Below are positions 25,948 to 35,934 of a DNA stretch of 38,840 nucleotides, piece after piece. Origin of the DNA: Betaproteobacteria bacterium (GTDB taxonomy: Bacteria; Pseudomonadota; Gammaproteobacteria; Burkholderiales; SG8-41); assembly GCA_016183675.1 (NCBI GenBank), contig JACPEF010000034.1, positions 1 to 38,840 of the forward strand, in the 5' to 3' direction. Position 1 is the first letter of the stretch. Every line of letters starts with the position of its first letter. The position numbers and the translations under genes were made by a program. A model generated the notes under the pieces. It saw only the letters and a list, made by a program, of their open reading frames with translations. It had not been told where the DNA came from and searched no databases.

Positions 25948-27813
25948 TCACGCCGCAACTTCGGCCGGTTCGGGCGGCGTCAACGGTAACACCATCGTGA
26001 ATCTCGTGCCAACTCCGACGGTGGAGTTCACGCTGATCCTGCCGCCGTGCTGCTCGACGATCTTGTAGACGATCGCGAGCCCCAGACCGGTGCCCTTGCC
26101 AACCTCCTTGGTGGTGAAGAACGGATCGAAGATTCGGGGCAGGATTTCGGGCGGGATGCCCTTGCCGTTGTCCTCGACGTCCACCGCGACATGCCCGGCG
26201 CCTTCGCGGCGCGTGGTGAGCGTGATCACGCCCTGCCCCGACTCGATCGCCTGCGCCGCGTTGTTGATGAGGTTGAGAAAGATCTGGTTGATCTGCGACG
26301 GCGAGCAGGTGACGGGCGGAATGTCGCCGAAGTTCTTCTTCACCGCGTGCCGCTTGAGCTCGTGCTTGGCGAGCAGCAGCGTGCTCTCGAGTCCATTGTT
26401 CAGGTTGAAGCTCGCGACCTTGCTGCGATCGATGCGCGCAAAGCTCCTGAGGTTGGTCACGATCTCGGAGATTTGCTCGATGCCGTAGAGCCCGTCCTTC
26501 GCCAGTTCCTGGAGCTCGCCGAGCACGTGATGCTCCCGCAACTGTGCGACGAGCTTGTGGGTCAGCGCAAACTGCTGCGCGAACTGCTGGGGGTCGGCCG
26601 CGCCCGCCCTGAGCAGCGCGAGCAGCTTCTCCGATTCGACGATGAGCTGGGTGAGCTCGGGCAGCTTCCCCGTCACCGAACCCAGGCTGTTCTTGACGTA
26701 GGCAAGCGGCGTGTTGATCTCGTGCGCCACCCCGGCCACCATCTGACCGAGCGAGGACATCTTCTCCGTCTGGATGAGTTGCATCTCGGAGTCCTGCAGC
26801 TGCTTGAGCGCCTCGGAGAGCTTGTGCGTGCGCTCGGCGACGCGTTGCTCCAATCCCTCGTTCGCGGTTACTAGGGCAAGGTTTGCGGTATTGAGCAGCC
26901 GGTAGCTCGCCGCGAGCCGCGTGGCGAGATAGGCGAGCAGGATCAACAGCGCGCCGGCGTAGGCGATCAGATAGACGCGGTGGAGCTCGCCCTCGCCGAG
27001 CGTGGCCTCCAGCTCCCGCGAGAACGCGCTGGTCAGGCTGTCAACGCGCGGACCCGCCGTCAGGAACGAGAGCCTCGCGAACAACTCCTGCTCGACCGGT
27101 TTTGCGCCGAGCAGGTGCTGCACGTTGCCATCGAACCGGAGAATGCCCTCGCGCAAGGCCGGCGGCAGCCGGCCGGCCGATGCCCGCAGCTCGGAGGCGA
27201 GAGCCTCGACGCTCCTGTGCTGCGCCTCGGTCGGCGAGAAATAGTACTTCTGGGTCTCGGCGAGCAGCTGCACCACCGCGCTCTCCGTCGCGACCAGGCG
27301 CTCGCGATCGCGGGAGTCCTGCCACGAGCCGCGCACGAGCCCTGCGATCTCCGGCTCGGCCGACAGCACCTGGGCGAGCGCCTGCTTGGTCGCGGTATTG
27401 GCCTTCCTGAACTTGTCGATCAGCTCGGCCTTCTGCACGAACGCGTTGCTCAAGTCGGGGAACCCCATCCTGAGCACCGGGCTGTCGATCTCCTGCACCG
27501 CGGCGGCGAGCTCACGCTGGATGCGCGCAAGCGGCGGGCCGTAATCCACCGCGGGGACTTGCGACGGGGGGAGCTCGTTGCGCGCGCGCAGCACGTCCAC
27601 GTCCCAGCGCGCGTCGATCTCCTTCAGCTCGCGCAACAGCGCGAGCACTTCGTTGTGGGGCTTGAAGGCCGCGCCCTGGGTCTTGTGATAGAGGTAGCCC
27701 AGCGCGGCGGCGAACACGACGGTGATCACCGCGATCAGCGATCCGCGCGCGGCCTTCGCTGCCGGGATGCGCCTGAGCGCCGAAGTGATCCTGGTGAGCC
27801 CCGGCGCGCTCAT
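25948..27813 (-). CDS. Membrane-bound sensor histidine kinase of the liv operon
   Basis: A 621-residue kinase. It has TM1 at about 24-42 and a long all-helical periplasmic domain (43-277) whose [24 protein letters not shown] pattern resembles the DAHL sensor family. TM2 follows at about 279-299, then a coiled-coil signalling helix (305-350). The HisKA domain has H364 in [17 protein letters not shown]. The HATPase_c domain has [26 protein letters not shown] and [10 protein letters not shown] boxes. There is no attached receiver. The ATG at 27813 overlaps the livF stop as ATGA, strong evidence of translational coupling to the transporter; an open extension of 34 codons was rejected. The ligand is unknown; sensing transporter substrate is an inference. 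Confidence 0.93.
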   Translation of the reverse strand: MSAPGLTRITSALRRIPAAKAARGSLIAVITVVFAAALGYLYHKTQGAAFKPHNEVLALLRELKEIDARWDVDVLRARNELPPSQVPAVDYGPPLARIQRELAAAVQEIDSPVLRMGFPDLSNAFVQKAELIDKFRKANTATKQALAQVLSAEPEIAGLVRGSWQDSRDRERLVATESAVVQLLAETQKYYFSPTEAQHRSVEALASELRASAGRLPPALREGILRFDGNVQHLLGAKPVEQELFARLSFLTAGPRVDSLTSAFSRELEATLGEGELHRVYLIAYAGALLILLAYLATRLAASYRLLNTANLALVTANEGLEQRVAERTHKLSEALKQLQDSEMQLIQTEKMSSLGQMVAGVAHEINTPLAYVKNSLGSVTGKLPELTQLIVESEKLLALLRAGAADPQQFAQQFALTHKLVAQLREHHVLGELQELAKDGLYGIEQISEIVTNLRSFARIDRSKVASFNLNNGLESTLLLAKHELKRHAVKKNFGDIPPVTCSPSQINQIFLNLINNAAQAIESGQGVITLTTRREGAGHVAVDVEDNGKGIPPEILPRIFDPFFTTKEVGKGTGLGLAIVYKIVEQHGGRISVNSTVGVGTRFTMVLPLTPPEPAEVAA

Positions 27814-28514
27814 TCGCCGAGATAGGCCTGCCGCACCTGCGGATTGGCGAGCAACCGCGGCGCGCTGTCGGCGAGCGCGATCACTCCGCTTTCCATCACG
27901 TAGCCACGATCGCATGCTTCGAGGGCGAGCTTCGCGTTCTGCTCCACCAGCAGCAAGGTCACTCCTTCGGCGGCGATTCGGCGTATGGTTTCGAAAATCC
28001 TCTGCACCATGAGCGGCGCGAGCCCCATGCTGGGCTCATCGAGCAGCAGGAGGCTCGGCCGGCTCATCAGCGCGCGTCCGATCGCGAGCATCTGCTGCTC
28101 GCCTCCCGAGAGCGTTCCGGCGAGCTGTCGGCGGCGCTCCGCGAGGCGCGGAAACCGCTCATAGACGCGGTCGAAATCGGCGCCGATGCGCGCCCGGTCG
28201 CGGCGGCTGTAGGCGCCCATCGCGAGGTTTTCCTCCACCGTGAGCCGCCCGAACACGCCCCGTCCCTCGGGCACCAGCGCCAGTCCCCGCCGCACGAGCT
28301 GGAATGCCGGGAGCGCCGTTACGTCGTCGCCATTATAGTGGATGCGACCCGCCGCCGGCCGCAGCAGTCCCGCGAGCGCCTTCAGCGTCGTCGTCTTGCC
28401 GGCCCCGTTCGCGCCGATCAGCGTGACGAGCTCCCCGGCCGTCACCTCGAGGTCGATGCCTTTGACGGCGGTGATGCCGCCGTAGGAGACCTTGAGACCT
28501 CTCACCTCAAGCAA
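27810..28514 (-). CDS. livF: Branched-chain amino acid/amide ABC transporter ATPase LivF
   Basis: One of two ATPases energising the Liv-type importer. The 234-residue protein has Walker A GANGAGKTT (34-42), the Q-loop region ALVPEGRGVFGRLTVEENL, the signature LSGGEQQ, Walker B LLLLDEPSMGLAP and the H-loop replaced by VEQN, as normal for LivF. It overlaps livG by eight bases and the downstream histidine kinase gene by four (ATGA). Confidence 0.95.
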   Translation of the reverse strand: MLEVRGLKVSYGGITAVKGIDLEVTAGELVTLIGANGAGKTTTLKALAGLLRPAAGRIHYNGDDVTALPAFQLVRRGLALVPEGRGVFGRLTVEENLAMGAYSRRDRARIGADFDRVYERFPRLAERRRQLAGTLSGGEQQMLAIGRALMSRPSLLLLDEPSMGLAPLMVQRIFETIRRIAAEGVTLLLVEQNAKLALEACDRGYVMESGVIALADSAPRLLANPQVRQAYLGE

Positions 28515-29289
28515 GCGCGCCTCCCAGATAGGCTTCGATCACCGCCGGATCGCGCTGCACCTCAAAGGGCAGGCCCTCGGCGATTTTCCTGCCGTAGTCG
28601 AGCACCGCCACGCGGTCGCACAGCCCCATCACCAGCTTCACGTCGTGCTCGATCAGCAGGAGCGTCACGCCGTCGCCGCGGATGCGCTCGAGCAGGCGCT
28701 TCAGCTCCGCCGTCTCGGTCGCGTTCATGCCGGCGGCGGGCTCGTCCAGCGCGAGGAGCTGCGGATCGGTCGCGAGCGCCCGGGCGATTTCGAGGCGCCG
28801 CTGGTCGCCGTAGGGGAGCTCGCGCGCGAGTTCCGCGGCGCGCCTGGCGATGCCGACGTAGTCGAGCAGCGCGTAGGCGCGGCTTGCGATCGCCGCTTCC
28901 TCCGCGCGCGTGGCCGCATCGCGCACGACGGCGCCGAACACGCCGGCGCGCGTGCGCACGTGGCGCCCGACCATCACGTTCTCGAGCGCACTCATTTCGG
29001 CGAAGAGTCGGATGTTCTGGAAAGTGCGGGCGATGCCGCACTCGACGACGCGGTGCGGCTTCATGCCGGTCAGGCGCACGCCGTCGAACACGAACTCGCC
29101 GCCGTCGGGACGATAGAGGCCGGTGAGCGCGTTGAAGAGCGTGGTCTTGCCGGCGCCGTTCGGGCCGATCAGGCCGAAGATCTCGCCGCGCTTGACCGTG
29201 AGCGAAACCTCCGCCAGCGCGGTGAGCCCCCCGAAGCGCTTGCTGATTGCGCCGGCCTCGAGCAGCACGGAGGGGTCAGCGGGCGGCAT
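28507..29289 (-). CDS. livG: Branched-chain amino acid/amide ABC transporter ATPase LivG
   Basis: The second ATPase of the importer, 260 residues. Walker A is GPNGAGKTT (42-50), followed by ARTFQNIRLF, the LivG-type signature LPYGDQRRLEIARAL, Walker B LLALDEPAAGMN and the IEHD switch. It overlaps livM by 14 bases and livF by eight, so the three are translated as a unit. Substrate specificity is set by LivK and not readable here. Confidence 0.95.
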   Translation of the reverse strand: MPPADPSVLLEAGAISKRFGGLTALAEVSLTVKRGEIFGLIGPNGAGKTTLFNALTGLYRPDGGEFVFDGVRLTGMKPHRVVECGIARTFQNIRLFAEMSALENVMVGRHVRTRAGVFGAVVRDAATRAEEAAIASRAYALLDYVGIARRAAELARELPYGDQRRLEIARALATDPQLLALDEPAAGMNATETAELKRLLERIRGDGVTLLLIEHDVKLVMGLCDRVAVLDYGRKIAEGLPFEVQRDPAVIEAYLGGALA

Positions 29290-30406
29290 CGTAGACGCTC
29301 TGCTTTCCGTGCCGCGCCTCCTCGCCCTTGGCCGCGAATTCGCGGCGGCGGGTGCTGGATGGCCACAGGCCGGATGGCCGCAGCATCATCACCAGGATGA
29401 GCGCCAGCCCGAACACCAGCAGCCGCAGGTCGGCGGGGTCGGCCAGCACGCGCCCGAAGAGCGCCTGCTGCCAGGGTCCCAGGTGGCGCAGCGCTTCGGG
29501 CAGCACCACGAGCAGCACGGTGCCGAGGATGACGCCCGGTATGTGGCCCATGCCGCCCAGCACCACCATGCACAGGATCATGACGGACTCGATGATCGTG
29601 AAGCTCTCGGGGCTGACGAAGCCCTGGAAGCCGGAGAACAACCCGCCCGACACACCGCCGAAGCTCGCGCCCATGGCGAAGGCGAGCAGCTTCACGTTGC
29701 GGGTGTTGATGCCTGTGGCCGCGGCCGCCACCTCGTCCTCGCGGATCGCCACCCATGCGCGCCCGATGCGCGAGTCCTCGAGCCGCAGCGAGACGAAGAC
29801 CACGGCGAGCGTGAGCACGAGGAACAGGTAGTAGTAGTTGTAGACCGCGGGAAAGCTCGCGCCGAGCAAGGAATGGGTCTGGGCGAGCGAAAAGTCGCCC
29901 AGCCGGACGGGATCGATGAGGTTGATGCCCTGCGGGCCATTGGTGATGTTGACGGGCGCGTTGAGGTTCACGAGGAAGATGCGGATGATCTCGCCGAAGC
30001 CGAGCGTCACGATCGCGAGATAATCGCCGCGCAGCCTGAGCGTCGGCGCGCCGAGCAGCACGCCGAAGACGCACGCAAATGCCGCCCCCAGCGGCAGCAG
30101 CAGCCAGAACGGCAGATGGACGTCGAAATGGGGCGAGGCGAGCAGCGCGTAGAAGTAGGCGCCCACGGCGAAGAACGCGACGTAGCCGAGATCGAGCAGC
30201 CCGGCGTAGCCGACCACGATGTTGAGCCCGAGCGCGAGCATGACGTAGAGCAGCACGAACGCGGCGATGCGCACCCAGGTGCGGCCGAACGCCCAGTCGG
30301 TGACGAACGGCAGGGCGACGAGCAGGAGCGCGAGCGCGATGTACGCCGCCCACACGACCCGCCGGTCGCGCTTGAGCTGCTGCCAGCGATCAAGAAGCGA
30401 AGGCAT
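29276..30406 (-). CDS. livM: Branched-chain amino acid/amide ABC transporter permease LivM
   Basis: The larger inner-membrane permease, 376 residues, with about nine hydrophobic segments starting at residue 18. Family segments include LNIVVGYAGLLDLGYVAFFAVGAY, the coupling region LRLRGDYLAIVTLGFGEIIR, and ATGINTRNVKLLAFAMGASFGGVSG. The EAA-like cytoplasmic loop contains SRIGRAWVAIREDEVAA. The hydrophilic tail (about 350-376) is longer than usual and overlaps livG. The start lies 297 bases downstream of livH on the transcript, a gap filled with repeats. Confidence 0.94.
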   Translation of the reverse strand: MPSLLDRWQQLKRDRRVVWAAYIALALLLVALPFVTDWAFGRTWVRIAAFVLLYVMLALGLNIVVGYAGLLDLGYVAFFAVGAYFYALLASPHFDVHLPFWLLLPLGAAFACVFGVLLGAPTLRLRGDYLAIVTLGFGEIIRIFLVNLNAPVNITNGPQGINLIDPVRLGDFSLAQTHSLLGASFPAVYNYYYLFLVLTLAVVFVSLRLEDSRIGRAWVAIREDEVAAAATGINTRNVKLLAFAMGASFGGVSGGLFSGFQGFVSPESFTIIESVMILCMVVLGGMGHIPGVILGTVLLVVLPEALRHLGPWQQALFGRVLADPADLRLLVFGLALILVMMLRPSGLWPSSTRRREFAAKGEEARHGKQSVYDAAR

Positions 30407-30410
30407 ATTC

Positions 30411-30568
30411 AGCCGCAGATGAACGCTGATAGACGCCGATCAAAGAGCAAGAAAACCTTCATCGCCAAGGACGCTAAGGGAAACAAAATCAAACTAGAAC
30501 GAAAATATTTGTTTGCACTCATTTCCTTTGCGTCCTTCGCGTGCCCTCTGCGTCCTTTGCGTTAAGAG
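30411..30568. repeat. Composite dispersed repeat between livH and livM (part 1)
   Basis: Three familiar repeat modules occur together: a CGCAGATGAACGCTGATAG segment (30414-30432), GCCAAGGACGCTAAGGG (30464-30480), and CTTTGCGTCCTTCGCG followed by CTCTGCGTCCTTTGCG (30526-30561). The last two are roughly inverse to the second, so the segment can fold. It is AT-rich in its centre and has no coding potential. Confidence 0.7.
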
Positions 30569-30596
30569 CTTTTAGGGTTGATATTATCGGCGTTCG

Positions 30597-30680
30597 ACCC
30601 TCACCCCCGCCCCTCTCCCGAGCGGAGAGGGGAGGCTCGAGCTTGCCCTTCTCCTTGGGGAGAAGGGGAAGGGATGAGGG
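30597..30680. repeat. Multi-hairpin CCCTCTCC repeat between livH and livM (part 2)
   Basis: Two nested hairpins, CCCTCTCC/GGAGAGGG (loop CGAGC, near 30611-30632) and CTTCTCC/GGAGAAG (loop TTGG, near 30649-30666), sit inside an outer arm pair (CCCTCACCCC...GGGATGAGGG). This C-rich element is a common dispersed type in environmental proteobacteria. In the liv transcript it would form a strong structure and may attenuate or process the message. Confidence 0.7.
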
Positions 30681-30703
30681 ATGGGCGTTTATCGGCGGTT
30701 TCA

Positions 30704-31633
30704 TCAAGATCGCTCCGCGACGCGCTCGCCGAGCAGACCGGAAGGACGGAACACCAGCACCAGGATCAGCACTAGGAAGGCGAACACGTCCTGGTAGTGG
30801 CTGCCGAGGAAGCCACCGGTCAAGTCCCCGATGTAGCCGGCGCCGAGGCTCTCGATTATGCCGAGCAGGAGACCGCCCAGCATCGCGCCGGCAAGATTGC
30901 CGATGCCGCCGAGCACGGCGGCGGTGAACGCCTTCAAGCCCAGCATGAAGCCCATAAAGTAGTGGGCGACGCCGTAATAGGCGCTGATCATCACGCCGGC
31001 GACCGCGGCGAGCGCCGAGCCGACCACGAAGGTGATCGAGATCACGGTGTTGATGTTGACGCCCATGAGCCCCGCGATCTCCGGGTTCTCAGAAGTGGCC
31101 CGCATCGCGCGCCCGAGCCGCGTGCGGTGCACGAGGTAGAGCAGCACGAGCATGGCGGCGGCGGCGAGCAGCACGATGAAGATCTGCAGGTCGTTGATCG
31201 TGGCGCCGGCGAACTGGTGGGGCGTGGCCGGCAGCAGCGCCGGAAACGAATGGTACTGGCGTCCCCAGATGATCATTGCGGCGTTCTGCAGCAGTATGGA
31301 CATGCCGATCGCGGTGATGAGGGCGGCGAGCCGCGGCGCGCCGCGCAGCGGCCGGTAGGCGACGCGCTCGATGCCGTAGCCCAATGCCATGCACACCGGC
31401 ATCGCTGCGAGGAGCCCCAACGCCGCGATCACGGGCCCGGGCAGCGCGATGCCGCTCGCCACCAGCATCTGGATCACGCTGAGCGCCACCATGGCGCCGA
31501 TCATCACCACTTCGCCATGCGCGAAGTTGATCAGGCCGAGGATGCCGTAGACCATGGTGTAGCCGAGCGCGACCAGCGCGTAGATCGCGCCCAGGACGAG
31601 CCCGTTGATGAGCTGCTGAAGAAAAATATCCAC
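30704..31633 (-). CDS. livH: Branched-chain amino acid/amide ABC transporter permease LivH
   Basis: The smaller inner-membrane permease, 309 residues, with about eight membrane segments. The N-terminus QLINGLVLGAIYALVALGYTMVYGILGLINFAHGE is the family hallmark. The EAA-like loop (TRLGRAMRATSENPEIAGLMGVN) and the GGIGNLAGAMLGGLLLGIIESL region follow. It starts 76 bases after livK, behind an attenuator-like hairpin, and is separated from livM by repeats. Confidence 0.95.
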   Translation of the reverse strand: MDIFLQQLINGLVLGAIYALVALGYTMVYGILGLINFAHGEVVMIGAMVALSVIQMLVASGIALPGPVIAALGLLAAMPVCMALGYGIERVAYRPLRGAPRLAALITAIGMSILLQNAAMIIWGRQYHSFPALLPATPHQFAGATINDLQIFIVLLAAAAMLVLLYLVHRTRLGRAMRATSENPEIAGLMGVNINTVISITFVVGSALAAVAGVMISAYYGVAHYFMGFMLGLKAFTAAVLGGIGNLAGAMLGGLLLGIIESLGAGYIGDLTGGFLGSHYQDVFAFLVLILVLVFRPSGLLGERVAERS

Positions 31634-31650
31634 GGGTGCGGTTTACACGC

Positions 31651-31674
31651 AAAAACGGCACCCGAAGGTGCCGT
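31651..31674 (-). terminator. UUCG-loop terminator/attenuator between livK and livH
   Basis: On the minus strand an 8-bp perfect stem (ACGGCACC/GGTGCCGT) with a TTCG tetraloop is followed by a run of five T (31651-31655 complement). This is a compact intrinsic terminator located just after livK and before livH. Partial readthrough would give more receptor than permease, a common arrangement in binding-protein transporters. Confidence 0.75.
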
Positions 31675-31709
31675 CTGCGTGAGGACGTGACCGGCTCATC
31701 CCGCCATGT

Positions 31710-32939
31710 TCACTTCTTCTGCGCTGCCGGGGCGGCGGCGGGCGCGGCCGCTTCGCCACCGACGGTTTCGAGCGCGTCCCACTTGCCGCTCTTCACGACG
31801 TAGAGCGTGATCGGGCCGTTCCTGAGATCGCCCTTCCCGTCGAAAGCGATCGGCCCGGTCACTCCCTGCCGGCTGATTCTGGCGAGCTCGGGGAGGTACT
31901 TGGCAGGCTCGGTGGAATTTGCCTTCTGCATCGCCTCCACCAGCGTCACCGCCGCGTCGTAGGCGAAGGGCGCGTAAATCTGGATCTGGCCGTACTTGGC
32001 GGTGTAGCGTTCGGTGAAACCCTTCCCGCCCGGCATCTTGTCGAGCGGCAATCCGGGCGACGAGGCAACCACGCCTTCGGCAGCGGGCCCGGCGAGCTTG
32101 ATGAACTCGGGGCTTTGCGCGCCATCGCCCGCCAGGAACTTCGCCTTCACCGCGAGCGTCTTCATTTGCGCCACCATCGGGCCGGCCTGCGCGTCCATGC
32201 CGCCGTAGAACACGAGGTCCGGCTTCCTGGCCTTGACGTTGGTCAATATCGCGCGGAAGTCGGTCGCCTTGTCGCTGGTGTACTCGCGACCCACGATGTT
32301 CGCGCCGGAGGCCTTCGCCGCCTTCTCGAATTCGTCGGCAAGGCCCTGTCCGTAAGCGGTGCGGTCGTCGATGATGGCGATTTTCCTGGCGCCGAGCCGG
32401 GCGACCGCGTACTCGCCCAGCACCTTGCCCTGCTGCACGTCGTTCGCCATCACGCGGAACGCCCCCTTGTAGCCCTGCTCGGTGTACTTGGGGTTGGTCG
32501 CCGAAGGCGAAATCTGCGGAATGCCGGCATCGTTGTAGATCTTCGAGGCCGGGATGGTGGTGCCCGAGTTGAGATGTCCGATCACGCCGGCGACCCTGGC
32601 GTCCACCAGCTTCTGCGCGACGATGGTGCCGGTCTTGGGATCGGCCTGATCGTCTTCGCTCAGCAGCTCGAACTTCGCCTTCGCGCCGCCGATCATCAGG
32701 CCCCTGGCGTTGATTTCCGCGACCGCCAGCCGCGCGCCGTTGTCGTTGTCCTTGCCGAGATGCGCCTGCGGTCCGGTGAGCGGCGCGACCGAGCCGAGCT
32801 TCACCACGATCTCGGGCGGCGGCTTGGGCGCCTCGGCCTTGGAGGCGGGCGGCGGCGGGGGGGCTTCTCTGCCGCAGGCGGCGAGGAAGGCCGCCGCCAC
32901 GAGGCCCATACCGACGCTCAGTAGGTGTCTGCGAACCAT
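31710..32939 (-). CDS. livK: Lipoprotein substrate-binding protein of the Liv-type transporter
   Basis: The receptor that delivers substrate to LivHM, 409 residues, periplasmic-binding-protein type I fold (Leu/Ile/Val-binding, PF13458-like). The N-terminus has a lipobox, LAAC at 19-22, so the mature protein is probably a lipoprotein rather than free. A proline-rich tether (24-43) precedes the domain VVKLGSVAPLTGPQAHLGKD. Ligand-site segments include GHLNSGTTIPAS, SPSATNP and DDRTAYGQG. The C-terminus is an Ala-rich tail. AAGGGGG lies just before the ATG. A strong promoter is upstream. The substrate may be branched-chain amino acids, but amides, urea or aromatic acids are possible for the family. 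Confidence 0.93.
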   Translation of the reverse strand: MVRRHLLSVGMGLVAAAFLAACGREAPPPPPASKAEAPKPPPEIVVKLGSVAPLTGPQAHLGKDNDNGARLAVAEINARGLMIGGAKAKFELLSEDDQADPKTGTIVAQKLVDARVAGVIGHLNSGTTIPASKIYNDAGIPQISPSATNPKYTEQGYKGAFRVMANDVQQGKVLGEYAVARLGARKIAIIDDRTAYGQGLADEFEKAAKASGANIVGREYTSDKATDFRAILTNVKARKPDLVFYGGMDAQAGPMVAQMKTLAVKAKFLAGDGAQSPEFIKLAGPAAEGVVASSPGLPLDKMPGGKGFTERYTAKYGQIQIYAPFAYDAAVTLVEAMQKANSTEPAKYLPELARISRQGVTGPIAFDGKGDLRNGPITLYVVKSGKWDALETVGGEAAAPAAAPAAQKK

Positions 32940-32981
32940 GTGGCCCCCTTGCGATAAACTATTGTTGCTGCGGAAAAAATC

Positions 32982-33010
32982 ATTATCCGCAGGGCCTGCG
33001 AGGTTGTCAA
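32982..33010 (-). promoter_or_regulatory. Near-consensus sigma-70 promoter for livK
   Basis: On the minus strand TTGACA (33010-33005) and GATAAT (32987-32982) are separated by 17 bases, the best promoter in the window. The start point would be near 32975, giving a leader of about 36 bases that ends with AAGGGGG before the livK ATG. It should drive livK-H-M-G-F and, by readthrough, the two kinase genes. Confidence 0.8.
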
Positions 33011-33040
33011 TTTTGCAACCCGGCCGCGCGGCGCCCTGGT

Positions 33041-33070
33041 GAAAAAAAAGCCGGCGCTTGCCGGCTTTTT
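33041..33070 (-). terminator. Bidirectional intrinsic terminator after the cytochrome c gene
   Basis: An 8-bp stem (AAGCCGGC/GCCGGCTT, loop GCTT) is flanked by A8 on the left and T5 on the right, so it can terminate in both directions. On the minus strand it closes the cytochrome c gene and insulates the livK promoter. Confidence 0.9.
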
Positions 33071-33086
33071 CCTCATCGATCCGGGG

Positions 33087-33416
33087 TTACTTGACCGACA
33101 TGATCCACTGCACGATGGTCTTGATGTCCGCGTCCTTCACGTGCGCGTTGGGCGGCATCGGCACATCGCCCCACACGCCCTTGCCCCCCGCTTTCACCTT
33201 GCCGATCAGGTTGGCTTCCGCCCCCTTCTCCTTGCGGTACTTGTCGGCGATCTGCTTGTAAGACGGCCCCACCAGCTTCTTGTCCACGGTGTGACAGGCG
33301 AGGCAGCCGCTCGCCTTGGCCAGCGCTTCGGCGGCCTTGGCATCGGCGGCGTGCGCGCCGGCGGCGAGCGAGGCTCCGGCGGCGGCGGCGAGGATGGTCG
33401 CGATTGCTTTCATCAT
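33087..33416 (-). CDS. Small class I cytochrome c (c551/c552 type)
   Basis: A 109-residue periplasmic monohaem cytochrome. The signal peptide is MMKAIATILAAAAGASLAAGAHA. The haem motif CLACH follows SG, and the axial methionine is in the VPMPPNAHV segment; the KKLVGPSYKQIADKY loop is typical of c551/c552. The start at 33416 is supported by AAGGAG seven to ten bases upstream; an open extension of 16 codons was rejected. It ends just before the bidirectional terminator and is therefore a single-gene unit. It is probably an electron donor to a terminal oxidase or reductase; the partner is not in the window. Confidence 0.93.
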   Translation of the reverse strand: MMKAIATILAAAAGASLAAGAHAADAKAAEALAKASGCLACHTVDKKLVGPSYKQIADKYRKEKGAEANLIGKVKAGGKGVWGDVPMPPNAHVKDADIKTIVQWIMSVK

Positions 33417-33481
33417 TGTTGGCTCCTTGGGCGGTTTCAGTTCGGGGTCAAAAAACCCGCGCATTTTACCTCACATTAAAG

Positions 33482-33501
33482 CCGTCAACTACCGTTGACG
33501 G
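33482..33501. promoter_or_regulatory. Perfect inverted repeat upstream of the cytochrome c gene
   Basis: CCGTCAAC and GTTGACGG, separated by TACC, make a perfect 8-bp inverted repeat about 15-20 bases upstream of a minus-strand TAAAAT (33468-33463). Its GTTGAC half overlaps the likely -35 position. It could be an operator for a dimeric regulator, or the remains of a terminator for the upstream YyaL gene, although no T-run follows. Confidence 0.45.
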
Positions 33502-33541
33502 TTTACTTGCGCGCGTTGGCGAGGGACGGCATGCCCGCCCC

Positions 33542-35596
<2,055 letters not shown>

Positions 35597-35934
35597 GCTA
35601 CACCCATGAAACGCACGAGCGCGCCCAAACTCGGCGCCCAATTTGCATTCTGTCATAGGATGAAGCCATGCGGAGAGCTCGTGCTACGCCCTATCCGGCG
35701 TGCCCCGCAAATTCCTCCGCTGCCGATAAGGCGGGATGGGCTCTCGGTTCGACCATCACCCTGCCCCTGCACCCTTACCGCACGGCTGCTGCCGGCCACC
35801 ACCATGCGAACAAAATCCCCCTAGCGTCATTACGGGTTTATTGGGGATTGCCTCCCCTTTACCTCGAAAGCGTTACGCATTACGCTAAAGGAAGAAAGCA
35901 TTTTTCGCCCATTCAGCCGAGAGGGGGAAACGTC
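35597..35934. other. Intergenic region with an imperfect palindrome
   Basis: These 338 bases separate the divergent YyaL gene and the NMT1-like gene. The plus strand is open through most of it, but its codons look non-coding and the strong ribosome binding site is further down. The only distinct structure is an imperfect palindrome AGCGTTACGCATTACGCT (35869-35886), about 50 bases before the NMT1-like ATG, which may be an operator or another dispersed repeat. No promoter could be named with confidence. Confidence 0.4.

Noticed and set aside
35668-35934. N-terminal extension of the NMT1-like protein as a real 393-residue protein or signal peptide
   Set aside because: The extension is not hydrophobic, has no family similarity, and a strong ribosome binding site precedes the internal ATG at 35935.
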